Source: Lysinibacillus sp. FSL W8-0992 (GTDB lineage: Bacteria > Bacillota > Bacilli > Bacillales_A > Planococcaceae). Taken from it: a DNA stretch of 64,000 bases. The stretch spans positions 1,612,001 to 1,676,000 of the forward strand of contig NZ_JBBOZQ010000001.1 of NCBI RefSeq assembly GCF_038008685.1. Direction: 5' to 3'. The position numbers and the translations under genes were made by a program. The notes under the pieces were generated by a model. It saw only the letters and a program-made list of their open reading frames with translations. It ran no database searches and was not told where the DNA came from. Shown here in pieces: positions 45,659 to 55,184 of the stretch (within the stretch, counting starts at the first letter, position 1; every line of letters starts with the position of its first letter).

Positions 45659-46576
45659 ATGAACCACTACATCGTCATGCAAGGGCACACCTATCAAGAA
45701 GAAAAAGAAGCAGAAATCATTTGGTCACCACAAAAAGATAAAGGCGGAAACACTCCGCACTCATGGCGACGTATGGAGGAAGTGAGCTCAGGAGATCGTA
45801 TTTTTCATTACGTAAAAGGAAAAATCGTTGCGATTAGCATTGCGCTGTCTGATTGTGAGGAGGGCAAAAAGCCTGCTTCTCTAACAACATATGACCAGTG
45901 GGAAGAGAAAGGTTTTCTAGTGAAGCTGCAATACCATGAATTAGAACAACCATTAACGATTAAAGATTACTTTAATGAGTTGAAAGTGTTATTGCCTGTT
46001 AAATACTCAGCTTTCCAGCAAGATGGGGATGGAAACCAAGGCTATTTATATCCATGTAATGAAGAACTTGCGATCAAGCTATTAGATATTATTAGTGATA
46101 TGAATATTTATCAAGTGGATGATGAACAGCTAGAATTTGCGATTGGCACGGTAGTACGCACAGAACGAAATACGCTTATTCCAGTGATTACCGAAACAGA
46201 AGCGGAAGCAAAACGTAAAATCCGTATTGGCCAAGAAAAATTTAAAGCAGCATTATTACCTTTATGGAATCATCAATGCGCACTTTGTGGTATTGAGCTA
46301 CCGGCGCTTCTACGTGCAAGCCACTCTAAGCCTTGGCGGGAAAGTTCGAATGAAGAACGGTTAGATCCGTATAATGGTGTATTGCTTTGCTGTAATCATG
46401 ACGCATTATACGATCAAGGTTATATTACATTTGATGGAACAGGCTTAATTCACATTTCAGAACGAATTCCAGCAACGAATTATGGAATGTATAACATTCA
46501 TCAAAAGATGAAAGTTTCAAGATATGAAGAGAATAAGCAGTATTTTAGATGGCATCGGAAAAATATATTTCAATAA
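45659..46576 (+). CDS. EVE-like/HNH endonuclease (modification-dependent type)
   Basis: 305 aa. The N-terminal half (HYIVMQGHTYQEEKEAEIIW, SGDRIFHYVKGKIVAISIA) has the look of a PUA/EVE modified-base reader. The C-terminal half is an HNH_2 nuclease: CALCGIELPALLRASHSKPW, then NGVLLCCNHDALYDQGYITF. This domain combination is that of McrA-like or other type IV restriction enzymes cutting modified DNA. GAGGAG lies eight bases before the ATG. Monocistronic, followed by a terminator. Codon use is less AT-biased than its neighbours, so it may have a separate origin. Confidence 0.75.
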   Translation: MNHYIVMQGHTYQEEKEAEIIWSPQKDKGGNTPHSWRRMEEVSSGDRIFHYVKGKIVAISIALSDCEEGKKPASLTTYDQWEEKGFLVKLQYHELEQPLTIKDYFNELKVLLPVKYSAFQQDGDGNQGYLYPCNEELAIKLLDIISDMNIYQVDDEQLEFAIGTVVRTERNTLIPVITETEAEAKRKIRIGQEKFKAALLPLWNHQCALCGIELPALLRASHSKPWRESSNEERLDPYNGVLLCCNHDALYDQGYITFDGTGLIHISERIPATNYGMYNIHQKMKVSRYEENKQYFRWHRKNIFQ

Positions 46577-46578
46577 TA

Positions 46579-46617
46579 TGAAATGCAGGATGGGTTTAAA
46601 ACATCTCTGCATTTTTT
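46579..46617 (+). terminator. Terminator after the EVE-HNH gene
   Basis: AAATGCAG and CTGCATTT pair and are followed by T residues. The remainder to 46939 has no gene; AAAGGAGAGG near 46927 is the next gene's SD. Confidence 0.8.
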
Positions 46618-46939
46618 TATGCTTTGAAAACCACTTCATGTTTTATGTAACCCCTCACTCTATCAATAATCTCTTACTTATAAAAATATCGCTAATAGGT
46701 TATTTTTTTGAATGTTAACGCTCTAATCATTAACATTCATCAGTATCACCATGTTTTTATCTATAGTACTTTTAAAGGGTATGTACTTATTACTATAGAA
46801 TACATACATATAAAAAGTGAACTGAAGATCAAGTTAAAGGAGGTAAGGTGAGATTCCTCTGATATCAGAAGATAGGCTTCTAGTTTGAGAAAGAATATTG
46901 CTCGTCAGAATAGAAAGATAGAATTGAAAGGAGAGGAAG

Positions 46940-49747
46940 TTGATAGTGATTAAAAAAATGGCGTTGCTTACTGTTTCTTTGATGATGGTAACATGTTTTT
47001 TAAATTTTGGAACTCAAAAGATAGAGGCGGCGCCTACAACGTTTGCGCCGAATTTAACAGCGACATTTGATGGGACCTCATTGTATGAAAGTGGCTACAG
47101 TGGGAATTTGTATGCTGGTTATATTTCTGCTGCAGGTTCGTTTAAATCAGGTGTGGGTTTCGTTTTGTCTGGTATTACAGGAGTAAGCTCAGCTACAGGC
47201 GACTCCATTTTAAGTTTCCCAGTTGCACAAGTGCATTCATTGATTGACAATACAAATACTCCACCAACAATGACGGGAATTGGTAATAAAACAGTGAATG
47301 AGGGCAGTCAGCTGACATTCACTGTATCAGCAATAGATGCAGATGGAGATACACTCACATACAGTTTAGTCGGTGCACCAACAGGAGCGAGCATCAATGC
47401 GACGACAGGTGTATTTACTTGGACACCAACGGAAGCCCAGGGTCCGGGTAGCTATATATTTACCGTATATGTGAATGATGGAATGTTAACAGACGCAGAA
47501 AGCTTTACGGTTACGGTGAATGAAGTAAATAGCGCCCCAGTGTTACAAGCAATTGGTAATAAAACAGTGAATGAGGGTAACCTGTTGACATTTACTGCAA
47601 TAGCAACAGACGCTGATTTACCAGCCAATACGTTAACCTATAGCTTGGTTGGTGCACCAACAGGAGCGAGCATAAATGCCCTGACAGGTGTATTCACCTG
47701 GACACCAACGGAAGCACAGGGGCCAGGCGGCTATACATTTACTGTACGTGTAAGTGACGGAATGTCAACAGCTGCTGAAACCATCACAGTTACGGTGAAT
47801 GAAGTAAATAGCGCCCCAGTGTTACAAGCAATAGGTAATCAAACAGTGAATGAGGGTAACCTGCTGACATTTACTGCAATAGCAACAGACGCTGATTTAC
47901 CAGCCAATACGTTAACCTATAGCTTGGTTGGAGCACCAATAGGAGCAACTATAAATGCCATGACGGGCGTATTTACTTGGACACCAACGGAAGCCCAGGG
48001 TCCTGGTAGCTATACATTTACTGTGCTTGTAAGTGACGGAATGATAACAGATGAAGAAAGCATTACGGTTACGGTGAATGAAGTAAATAGCGCCCCAGTG
48101 TTACAAGCAATTGGTAATAAAACAGTGAATGAGAATAGTCAGCTGACATTTACTGCATCAGCAACAGATGCAGATGGAGATATACTAACTTATAGCTTAA
48201 TCAATGCACCAACAGGAGCGAGCATCAATGCGACGACAGGTGTATTTACTTGGATACCAACGGAAGCCCAGGGACCAGGTATCTATACATTTACCGTGCG
48301 TGTGAGTGACGGAATGTTACTAGCTGAAGAAAGTATTACGGTTACGGTGAATGAAGTAAATAGCGCCCCAGTGTTACAAGCAATAGGTAATAAAACAGTG
48401 AATGAGGGTAACCTGTTGACTTTCACTGCATCGGCAACAGACGCTGATTTACCAGCCAATACGTTAACCTATAGCTTGGTTGGTGCACCAACAGGAGCGA
48501 GCATAAATGCGACGGCAGGTGTTTTTATCTGGATACCAACGGAAGCCCAGGGTCCAGGCATCTATACATTTACTGTACGTGTAAGTGATGGAATGTTAAC
48601 AGATGAAGAAAGCATCACGGTGATGGTGAATGAAGTAAATAGCGCCCCAGTGTTACAAGCAATTGGTAATAAAATAGTGAATGAGAATAGTCAGCTGACA
48701 TTCAGGGCATCAGCAACGGATGCAGATGGAGATACATTAACTTACAGTTTAGTAGGTGCACCAACAGGAGCGAGCATCAATGCCACGACAGGCGTATTTA
48801 CCTGGACGCCGTCGAAAGCACAGGGTCCAGGCAGCTATACAATTATTGTGCGTGTAAGTGATGGAAGGTTAACAGATGAAGAAAGTATTATAGTTACGGT
48901 GAATGAGATTAACAACATTCCTATATATAATAATAATACCGATGCTACGTCAACAACACCTATTAAATTAGAACCAAATAAATATAAGATTATTTTTAAT
49001 ACAAATGGTGGAAGTGCCATTGGTATGCAAAGTTTAGAAAAAAATAAAAATATAATAAAACCAGAAAATCCTAAAAGAGAAGGTTATCTATTTGAAGGGT
49101 GGTATAAAGACCCTGAATTTAAAGTTAAATGGGATTTCGAAAAAGATGTTATAACTGTATCAACAACTTTGTATGCAAAATGGATTGAAAATAAAAAAGA
49201 AATTGATGAATCCATAGAAGAAGAAAAACCTAATTTTTCAGACATTTCAACACATTGGTCGAAAGAAATGATTGAAGAAATAGCCGCTCTAGGTATTATT
49301 AACGGCTATCCAGATGGTACATTCCGTCCAAATGAGCCGATTTTAAGAAAACATATTGCTATTATGATTAACCGTGCCTTAGATTTAAAACCAATACGTG
49401 AAAATGCTTCTTTTAGTGATGTATTACCAACCCACCCTTACTACGAGGAAATACAATTGCTTCAACAAGCAGGTATTGTCGATGGAACAAATGGTCAATT
49501 TAAACCTGATGAATTCTTAACCCGTGCACAATTGGCAAAAATTATTGTAATTGCTTTTAATTTTGAACTAGGTGATGAAAGTAATTTTGAAGACTTATCT
49601 AAAAATCATTGGAGTTATCAATACGTTGCTGGTTTAGAAAAATTAGGTATCGTGCAAGGGGATAATGGGAGATTTAATCCTCAAGATTCTATTACAAGAG
49701 CTCAATTCGTTGCAATCTTGTATAGAGCGTTAAATTTAACAAAATAA
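46940..49747 (+). CDS. S-layer-anchored repeat protein (six cadherin/Ig-like repeats, InlB B-repeat, three SLH domains)
   Basis: 935 aa, secreted. Signal peptide ends near KIEAAPT. Six tandem putative-Ig/cadherin-like repeats of about 91-93 aa span roughly residues 106-655, each starting (N)SAPVLQAIGNKTVNEG and ending TVTVNEV. A Listeria-Bacteroides (InlB B) repeat follows at about 675-750 (YKIIFNTNGGSA, GYLFEGWYKDPE, TTLYAKW). Three SLH domains occupy about 765-935 (FSDISTHWSKEMIEE, FSDVLPTHPYYEEIQLLQ, FEDLSKNHWSYQYV). Wall-bound surface adhesin or S-layer-associated protein. TTG start with AAAGGAGAGG; GTG at 46946 is an alternative. Repeats alternate between DADGDTLTYSL and DADLPANTLTYSL types, indicating recent duplication. 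Confidence 0.9.
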   Translation: MIVIKKMALLTVSLMMVTCFLNFGTQKIEAAPTTFAPNLTATFDGTSLYESGYSGNLYAGYISAAGSFKSGVGFVLSGITGVSSATGDSILSFPVAQVHSLIDNTNTPPTMTGIGNKTVNEGSQLTFTVSAIDADGDTLTYSLVGAPTGASINATTGVFTWTPTEAQGPGSYIFTVYVNDGMLTDAESFTVTVNEVNSAPVLQAIGNKTVNEGNLLTFTAIATDADLPANTLTYSLVGAPTGASINALTGVFTWTPTEAQGPGGYTFTVRVSDGMSTAAETITVTVNEVNSAPVLQAIGNQTVNEGNLLTFTAIATDADLPANTLTYSLVGAPIGATINAMTGVFTWTPTEAQGPGSYTFTVLVSDGMITDEESITVTVNEVNSAPVLQAIGNKTVNENSQLTFTASATDADGDILTYSLINAPTGASINATTGVFTWIPTEAQGPGIYTFTVRVSDGMLLAEESITVTVNEVNSAPVLQAIGNKTVNEGNLLTFTASATDADLPANTLTYSLVGAPTGASINATAGVFIWIPTEAQGPGIYTFTVRVSDGMLTDEESITVMVNEVNSAPVLQAIGNKIVNENSQLTFRASATDADGDTLTYSLVGAPTGASINATTGVFTWTPSKAQGPGSYTIIVRVSDGRLTDEESIIVTVNEINNIPIYNNNTDATSTTPIKLEPNKYKIIFNTNGGSAIGMQSLEKNKNIIKPENPKREGYLFEGWYKDPEFKVKWDFEKDVITVSTTLYAKWIENKKEIDESIEEEKPNFSDISTHWSKEMIEEIAALGIINGYPDGTFRPNEPILRKHIAIMINRALDLKPIRENASFSDVLPTHPYYEEIQLLQQAGIVDGTNGQFKPDEFLTRAQLAKIIVIAFNFELGDESNFEDLSKNHWSYQYVAGLEKLGIVQGDNGRFNPQDSITRAQFVAILYRALNLTK

Positions 49748-49782
49748 TATAGTGATTAATATCATGTATTACAATATAGTAC

Positions 49783-49820
49783 AGAACTTGAGCCATCTAA
49801 ATATAGATGGCTCAAGTTAA
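49783..49820 (+). terminator. Terminator of the SLH protein gene
   Basis: AACTTGAGCCATCT and AGATGGCTCAAGTT, a 14-bp perfect stem. A second weaker hairpin (GCACTTCTTT/AAAGGAAGTG, 49885-49912) follows in the otherwise gene-free 49748-50056. Confidence 0.9.
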
Positions 49821-50056
49821 TTTAACAAATATAATAAATCAAAAGAAAATCTGAACAATTTAAGTAAATAAAACAGGAAATTAGTGAATGCACTTCTTTA
49901 AGAATAAAGGAAGTGAAAGTGCTTTTCCTTATTTAAAGGCCATCGTATTGGTGTCACTAATTAAGGTTTTCGCAACGAAATAAAGTGACTTTCTCCATAT
50001 TACCGCCTTCCTAAGCTATACTTATCTTCAAAGCAATCGAATGGAGCTGGATAATA

Positions 50057-50629
50057 GTGTTAAAAACCCAAATAGAATCATTAATAAACGAGCAAGCCAA
50101 TATTAAATTAATCGACGTAGAAAAGTCGTATGCTCAAAAGCACGCATTGTTAAACGAGGATGCAACAATAGAAACAATCCATCTGCAATTCGAAGTAATC
50201 GAACGTTGCAATAAGGAAACTGAAGAGTTAGTAGCAGAAGAAACAACTTCGTTTCTGACAAAGCCTGTGCAATATTTGAAAGAGCATGCAAATGAATTTA
50301 TGTATGTGACGTCTGAACGTTTTGATGTGATTCGCGTGGATTCGTTTGCGCTTGAATTCGATGGGGCGTTTGGTGTGTATAGTGCTTTGTTTGGACTGCG
50401 ATTGCAAAAGAAGTACAGTGAGTTTTTGCATTCGTATTTTAAAGCACATTTGCAAAATGAGAAGATGACGTATAGTGCGGCATTTTCTGGGGAAGACGGT
50501 CTTTGGGAAGTAAATCTTGCGTTAGATGCGCTGGATGGATTTAGTGAACAGCAGTCACTTGACGAAGTGTTAGCACAATTATATTCTTTTGTTTTTGCAC
50601 TTCTTGAGGAACTTGAAGCGGCTGTCTGA
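50057..50629 (+). CDS. Hypothetical protein (190 aa)
   Basis: Not recognised. A predicted soluble, acidic, mostly helical protein: MLKTQIESLINEQANIKLID, then the long segment FEVIERCNKETEELVAEETT, a Phe-rich middle (DSFALEFDGAFGVYSALFGL) and an acidic amphipathic C-terminal helix YSFVFALLEELEAAV. GTG start with GGAG twelve bases upstream. Codon use matches chromosomal genes, which argues that it is real. Nothing in the neighbourhood indicates a pathway. Confidence 0.7.
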   Translation: MLKTQIESLINEQANIKLIDVEKSYAQKHALLNEDATIETIHLQFEVIERCNKETEELVAEETTSFLTKPVQYLKEHANEFMYVTSERFDVIRVDSFALEFDGAFGVYSALFGLRLQKKYSEFLHSYFKAHLQNEKMTYSAAFSGEDGLWEVNLALDALDGFSEQQSLDEVLAQLYSFVFALLEELEAAV

Positions 50630-50669
50630 TGACGAATGCTTATTTTAAGATTTAGAAGAGAACACTAGT

Positions 50670-50757
50670 TAATGGTAGCGAAGGCTGTGACTCCTGCGGG
50701 GACAGCACACAATGTAAGACGCAACAAACCGCGCGTCCGCGATGGTTGCTCCTTATT
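50670..50757. repeat. Palindromic intergenic repeat core (copy 5)
   Basis: GTGACTCCTGCGGGGACAGC, GTAAGACGCAACAAACCGCG and GATGGTTGCTCCTTA match one half of the repeat core seen at 3.7 and 14.8 kb. No GTGCCTGGCAC boundary. Confidence 0.55.
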
Positions 50758-50967
50758 GTAAACATAGAGAAATCGCCGCTAAAAGCGTGAGAATCGCCTG
50801 TAAACCTAGAGAAATCGCCGCTAAAAGCGTGTAAATCGCCAGTAAACTTAAAGAAATCGCCGCTAAAAGCGTGAGAATCGCCCGTAAACCTAAAGAAATC
50901 GCCGCTAAAAGCGTGAGAATCGCCCGTAAACCTAGAGAAATCGCCGCTAAAAGCGTGTAAATCGCAC
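50758..50967. repeat. Tandem array: five exact-length 42-bp repeats
   Basis: Unit: GTAAACCTAGAGAAATCGCC then GCTAAAAGCGTGAGAATCGCCC. Five copies with one to five substitutions each. GCCGCTAAAAGCG contains the CGCTAAAAGCG partial palindrome. 42 bp is a multiple of three, so the minus strand stays open as a repetitive 140-codon frame, which I do not consider a gene (no start signal, composition set by the repeat). Confidence 0.9.
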
Positions 50968-51021
50968 GTCAACCCGCACATAGCAACCACCGCCGTAGCG
51001 GACATCAACACATCATGGCAA

Positions 51022-51062
51022 AAAAGTGTTAGCTTGATCGCCATCAAGCTAACACTTTTTCT
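51022..51062. terminator. Terminator of the MFS gene (bidirectional)
   Basis: AAAAAGTGTTAGCTTGAT-CGCC-ATCAAGCTAACACTTTTT, a perfect 18-bp stem. Confidence 0.95.
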
Positions 51063-51077
51063 ATTTCGCAACAAACT

Positions 51078-52694
51078 CTAAGAAACCGTCTCCTCCACAG
51101 CAACCATTTCCGAGGCAATAACCGCTGGAGCAGGTGCCTTCTTTGTCTTCGGAATTAAGAAGCATAAGAACAATATAGTAGCAAACAGTGCCATCGCAAT
51201 ATAGGCGATCGTATGGACAGCGGATGTAAGGCCGACTGCAGTTGCTGTTGTAAAGATGGACTCGAATGATACTCCTAAAGATATAAGATGTTCAGCTAAT
51301 GCACTATTTTCGACAGTACCTGTTTGACCAGCGGCTAGTAGTGCTGCTGAATGTTCGATCCCAATGCCAGCTTCATTTGCAGAACTGAGTAACGTTTCTT
51401 TAAATGCCGCGTCTTTAAAAATAGAAAATAGCACAATACCTGAAACAGAGCCTAATGGTGTGCCGAAGTCACGGATGAATGAGAATAGGCCTGCGCCTGC
51501 CGCTAGTTTTTCTTTTGGTACTTCGTTTAAGGCAAATTTCATTAAGATTGGTGTATTGGCTCCGGATACGAAACCAAGACAAACGGCTAATGTCGCAATA
51601 ATATTAAATGGTGTTGATGCGTCAAGCATTGTAAAGATAAACATTATTATCGTTGGGATAAAGAAAATGGCAATTAAAATGGAACGGCCATTGATTTTAT
51701 CTGATAAGCGACCTACGACTAAGCCCCCTATCGACGATGCCCCGTATAGGAACATATAAAATAATCCTGTTTGGGATGCATCCCCGCCTGGTCGTGAGGA
51801 GATAAAGAAATTCATGCAATAGATGAATAGCATAAAGGTTGCGACGATGAGCAAGTTAATGCCGACCGCCATACTAAATAGTTTAATTTTCAATAGAGAT
51901 AGCTCAATTAGTGGATTGTTCATGCGATTTTCGCAAATCCATAACAGCACAATTGCAACTAATCCTACAGCTAACGTAATGATTGTATACGGTGAAAAGA
52001 AGCCGAACATTTTGCCAATTGTGGACACGGACAATAATGTTATCGATGTAACAAAGATAAGGATGAGACCGATGAAATCAAAGGATGATTGCTTTTCTCC
52101 CTTCGATTCCTCTACGAAAATTAAGACAACAATTAAACCAAGAAACGCTAATGCCGCACTAATCCAATAAATAATGGGCCAGCCATATTGTAAAATTAAA
52201 TAGCCTGCAATTGCAGCGCCTGACATGGCAGCGATAGCTTGTACGGATGAAAAAATGCCCGATGCCATTCCTCGTTTTTCGGGTGGGAAAATGACCCCGA
52301 TATAAGCAATGGCGATTGGTAAAATAAAGCCTACCGCTACCCCTTGGAATACCCGCGCAACTAGGAAGACTGTGAAATCTGGCGCTATTGCAGCGGCAAC
52401 TTCTGAAATCGTGAAAATCACCATGCCAATGAGCAACATCTTTTTTCTACCATACTGATCTGCTAAACGACCAACAATTGGATACAGTGTAGCGGAAGCA
52501 ACATAAAAAGTTAGTAAAATTAAACCAGCTAAATAGGTTGGAAGTTTAAAATGTTGCGAAATTACCGGAATGGCCGGTGCCTGAAATGCCATTGCTTCAA
52601 TTGCTACAAATGCCCCGAAAACTAATGCTAAAAATTGAATCCATTGTACCTTTGTGACCTTTGCATCTTGTGGTTTGTTTTCCGTACTTGCCAT
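51078..52694 (-). CDS. MFS drug-type efflux transporter (DHA2, 14 TM)
   Basis: 538 aa with about 14 predicted helices, in keeping with the DHA2 family (EmrB/QacA). Motif A is visible as GRLADQYGRKKMLLIG after helix 2 and motif C as SGAAIAGYLILQYGWPIIYWI. It would export a hydrophobic compound by proton antiport. The ATG follows GGGGG on the minus strand. It is next to a TetR-family gene on the same strand with 190 bases between, and divergent from the acyl-CoA operon, so it could export an inhibitory intermediate or substrate of that pathway; that link is inference. Confidence 0.88.
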   Translation of the reverse strand: MASTENKPQDAKVTKVQWIQFLALVFGAFVAIEAMAFQAPAIPVISQHFKLPTYLAGLILLTFYVASATLYPIVGRLADQYGRKKMLLIGMVIFTISEVAAAIAPDFTVFLVARVFQGVAVGFILPIAIAYIGVIFPPEKRGMASGIFSSVQAIAAMSGAAIAGYLILQYGWPIIYWISAALAFLGLIVVLIFVEESKGEKQSSFDFIGLILIFVTSITLLSVSTIGKMFGFFSPYTIITLAVGLVAIVLLWICENRMNNPLIELSLLKIKLFSMAVGINLLIVATFMLFIYCMNFFISSRPGGDASQTGLFYMFLYGASSIGGLVVGRLSDKINGRSILIAIFFIPTIIMFIFTMLDASTPFNIIATLAVCLGFVSGANTPILMKFALNEVPKEKLAAGAGLFSFIRDFGTPLGSVSGIVLFSIFKDAAFKETLLSSANEAGIGIEHSAALLAAGQTGTVENSALAEHLISLGVSFESIFTTATAVGLTSAVHTIAYIAMALFATILFLCFLIPKTKKAPAPAVIASEMVAVEETVS

Positions 52695-52887
52695 TTCTAA
52701 TCATCCCCCTTAATGATAATAAAGCGTTTACAATCCAATGCATCTCCTTCTGCAAGAATTTATTAAGCCTCATTATAAGAGATATATTTTTAAGAATTCA
52801 ATCCACAAATTTTATAAAAATGTCGTAAAAACAACATTGTCTTGTACTTTGATGGGTTTTTACTAACGTTTCGACAGTATTCTGCTT

Positions 52888-53454
52888 TTAACCATTTAAT
52901 TGCTGACAAAGCATGTTACTTTGAAAAAGTTTCGTCGTTTCTTGCGCTATAAATTGTGCGGAATATTGATAATATGTTTCAACACTCCAATGATAAATCA
53001 TGCCTGTAACGACAGAGGCATAATACGTGGAAGCAATTTGAGGTGCCGGCATCTTGTCTTTTACTAAAGTTAAAAATTGGTTATAGATTTCAGAAGAAAG
53101 TCTTTTCATAAAAGAATCGCTAAAAGTTAAAAATGTGTGGAAGGCGACATAGTGCTGTTCGACATAGCTAAAAATGGCATGTTGTACACCGTATTGAAAA
53201 AAGAAAGTTGGAGATGGCTCTGAATGCTGTGCCATAATCCCGCAAATATCTTCAATAAAATCTAAAACAATTTGATTTTGTAAGTGTTCCTTTGTTTGAA
53301 AGTGCATGTAAAAAGTAGAGCGATTAATATTACAACGAGCGACGATATCCGTAATCGAAACAACGGTAGAGCCTCTTTCTTGAACTAAAGAAATATACGT
53401 TTGCTTGATTAAGTTACGTGAATGCTGTGCACGACGGTCTTTTTTTACCTTCAT
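52888..53454 (-). CDS. TetR-family transcriptional regulator
   Basis: 188 aa. N-terminal HTH (about residues 15-60: NLIKQTYISLVQERGSTVVSITDIVARCNINRSTFYMHFQTKEHL) and a helical ligand-binding C-terminal domain with many aromatic residues. The start is placed at the ATG corresponding to 53454 (MKVKKDRRAQ), with GGGGTG upstream; the frame extends five codons further. It is divergent from the acyl-CoA ligase operon with 136 bases between. By analogy to FadR/PsrA-like TetR proteins it probably represses that operon until an acyl-CoA intermediate binds. Confidence 0.88.
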   Translation of the reverse strand: MKVKKDRRAQHSRNLIKQTYISLVQERGSTVVSITDIVARCNINRSTFYMHFQTKEHLQNQIVLDFIEDICGIMAQHSEPSPTFFFQYGVQHAIFSYVEQHYVAFHTFLTFSDSFMKRLSSEIYNQFLTLVKDKMPAPQIASTYYASVVTGMIYHWSVETYYQYSAQFIAQETTKLFQSNMLCQQLNG

Positions 53455-53518
53455 AAAAACACCCCACAATTTTTAATTTTCCGTTCTAAATAAAAAAATT
53501 CAAAGTAATATTGCTATA

Positions 53519-53557
53519 TTCGAAATTATATATTATCATAATCGAAATGACTATAAT
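53519..53557 (+). promoter_or_regulatory. Possible TetR operator and promoter of the acyl-CoA operon
   Basis: TTCGAAATTAT (53519-53529) and ATAATCGAA (53538-53546) form an imperfect palindrome, next to a TATAAT at 53552-53557. No good -35 is visible. Confidence 0.5.
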
Positions 53558-53590
53558 ATTCTGAATATTCAATAAAGGAGGAGTGGCGGA

Positions 53591-55162
53591 ATGAACGCAT
53601 ATTTGCTATTGTCAATTGCCTCAAGTATTGCACCAGAGCAAGAAATTTTAACTTTTTTTAATCGGCGTTTAAGTTATGAGCAACTTGCCCAGCGTGTAGG
53701 TGCATTGGCTAGTCGATTGGCAGCCGATGGTGTTAAACATGGGGATCGAGTGGGGGTTATTTCAACAAATAGCCCGGAAGTGGTAGAAAGTTTTTTTGCA
53801 GCATTCCAACTAGGCGCAACAATTGTGCCGATTAACTATCGTGCGAAGCCGGAAGAGTTGGAGTATATGCTACGAGATAGTGAGATTAAAGTTTTACTTA
53901 TTGAAGGTCGCTATGTACAATCCATCGAGCAATTTTTAAATAATCCGATGTGCAACATTGATAAGACGATTGTAATAGGCGATGACGCACAAGGTTACGA
54001 ATTGTATGAAACATACATTGCGAATACTGAGCCGATGATTGACTTTGCCGACATAGATGAAAACGATATTGCGATTTTGCTCTATACGAGTGGGACAACG
54101 AGTTTGCCAAAAGGGGTCATGCTTACTTATACACAGCTAACGAATTATGTGATGGGGCATACCGAAGCGGCAACTGGCTTGCCAAATGGTGCATCGTTAA
54201 CATGTGTTCCAAATTACCATGTAGCGGGGGCAACAAGTATTTGTAACTGCATTTATGGTGGTCGCCGTATTGTATTGATTCGTCAGTTTGAAGCAGATAC
54301 GTGGCTAGATACGCTAGAGCAAGAGCAAGTAACACACGCATTTTTAGTGCCGACGATGCTCAAGCGTATTATTGATCATCCACGCTTCGGGCAAACTGAT
54401 TTTTCAAGTTTACAAAGCTTATCCTACGGGGCGGCCCCAATGCCATTCCCAATTATTCGTCAGGCAATTGAGATGTTCCCTTTATCAGTCGATTTTGCCA
54501 ATGCTTTTGGCATGACAGAAACGACATCTACTGTCGCTGTATTAGGGCCAGATGACCATAAGCTTGTCGGCACACAAGAAGAAATTGAACGCAAGATTAA
54601 ACGTTTACATTCGGTAGGAAAGCCGTTGCCAAATGTGGACATTAAAATACTCGATGATGGTCATAATGAGTTACCTCCTAATGAAATTGGTAACGTTTAC
54701 ATTAAAACCGCAAAGGCGATGAAAGGTTACTGGAATCGTCCAGAAGAATCGAAAGAAACGATGATTGAAGGCTGGATCAACACAAAAGATATGGGTTACT
54801 TCGATGAGGATGGCTATTTATTTTTAAAAGGTCGCAACTCAGACATGATTATCCGTGGTGGTGAAAATATTGCACCGCAGGAAATTGAAAATGTGCTTAT
54901 GGCGCATCCAGAAATTTCTGATGCAGCAGTGATAGGTGTACCTAGTGTGGAATGGGGCGAAGAGATTTTAGCAGTCGTTATTCCAAATAATGAACTTGCA
55001 CCACCCGCTATTGCGGATATTACGGCATATTGTCGAGAGCGACTCGCTAGTTTTAAATGTCCTAGAATAATAGAATTTGCAACGGAATTACCACGTACAT
55101 CATCAGGTAAGTTATTAAAGCGTGATTTACGTGATCAATATACTACTAACTTAGTGGAATAA
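53591..55162 (+). CDS. Acyl-CoA synthetase (AMP-forming)
   Basis: 523-aa ANL-superfamily ligase activating a carboxylic acid to its CoA thioester in the cytosol. The P-loop is LLYTSGTTSLPKGVMLT, the adenine motif FGMTETTSTVAVLG, the hinge YFDEDGYLFLKGRNSDMIIRGGENI and the catalytic Lys is in RTSSGKLLKRDL near the C terminus. It is first in the plus-strand operon; AGGAGG lies nine bases before the ATG. It supplies the CoA ester that the two acyl-CoA dehydrogenases and hydratases act on. The acid specificity cannot be read from the sequence. Confidence 0.92.
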   Translation: MNAYLLLSIASSIAPEQEILTFFNRRLSYEQLAQRVGALASRLAADGVKHGDRVGVISTNSPEVVESFFAAFQLGATIVPINYRAKPEELEYMLRDSEIKVLLIEGRYVQSIEQFLNNPMCNIDKTIVIGDDAQGYELYETYIANTEPMIDFADIDENDIAILLYTSGTTSLPKGVMLTYTQLTNYVMGHTEAATGLPNGASLTCVPNYHVAGATSICNCIYGGRRIVLIRQFEADTWLDTLEQEQVTHAFLVPTMLKRIIDHPRFGQTDFSSLQSLSYGAAPMPFPIIRQAIEMFPLSVDFANAFGMTETTSTVAVLGPDDHKLVGTQEEIERKIKRLHSVGKPLPNVDIKILDDGHNELPPNEIGNVYIKTAKAMKGYWNRPEESKETMIEGWINTKDMGYFDEDGYLFLKGRNSDMIIRGGENIAPQEIENVLMAHPEISDAAVIGVPSVEWGEEILAVVIPNNELAPPAIADITAYCRERLASFKCPRIIEFATELPRTSSGKLLKRDLRDQYTTNLVE

Positions 55163-55184
55163 AAATAGAAAGGTGATGGGGGAA

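Noticed and set aside
50652-51074. 140-codon minus-strand gene with a repeating DAFSGDF-like peptide
   Set aside because: It is generated by the 42-bp repeat, lacks initiation signals and runs into the MFS terminator.
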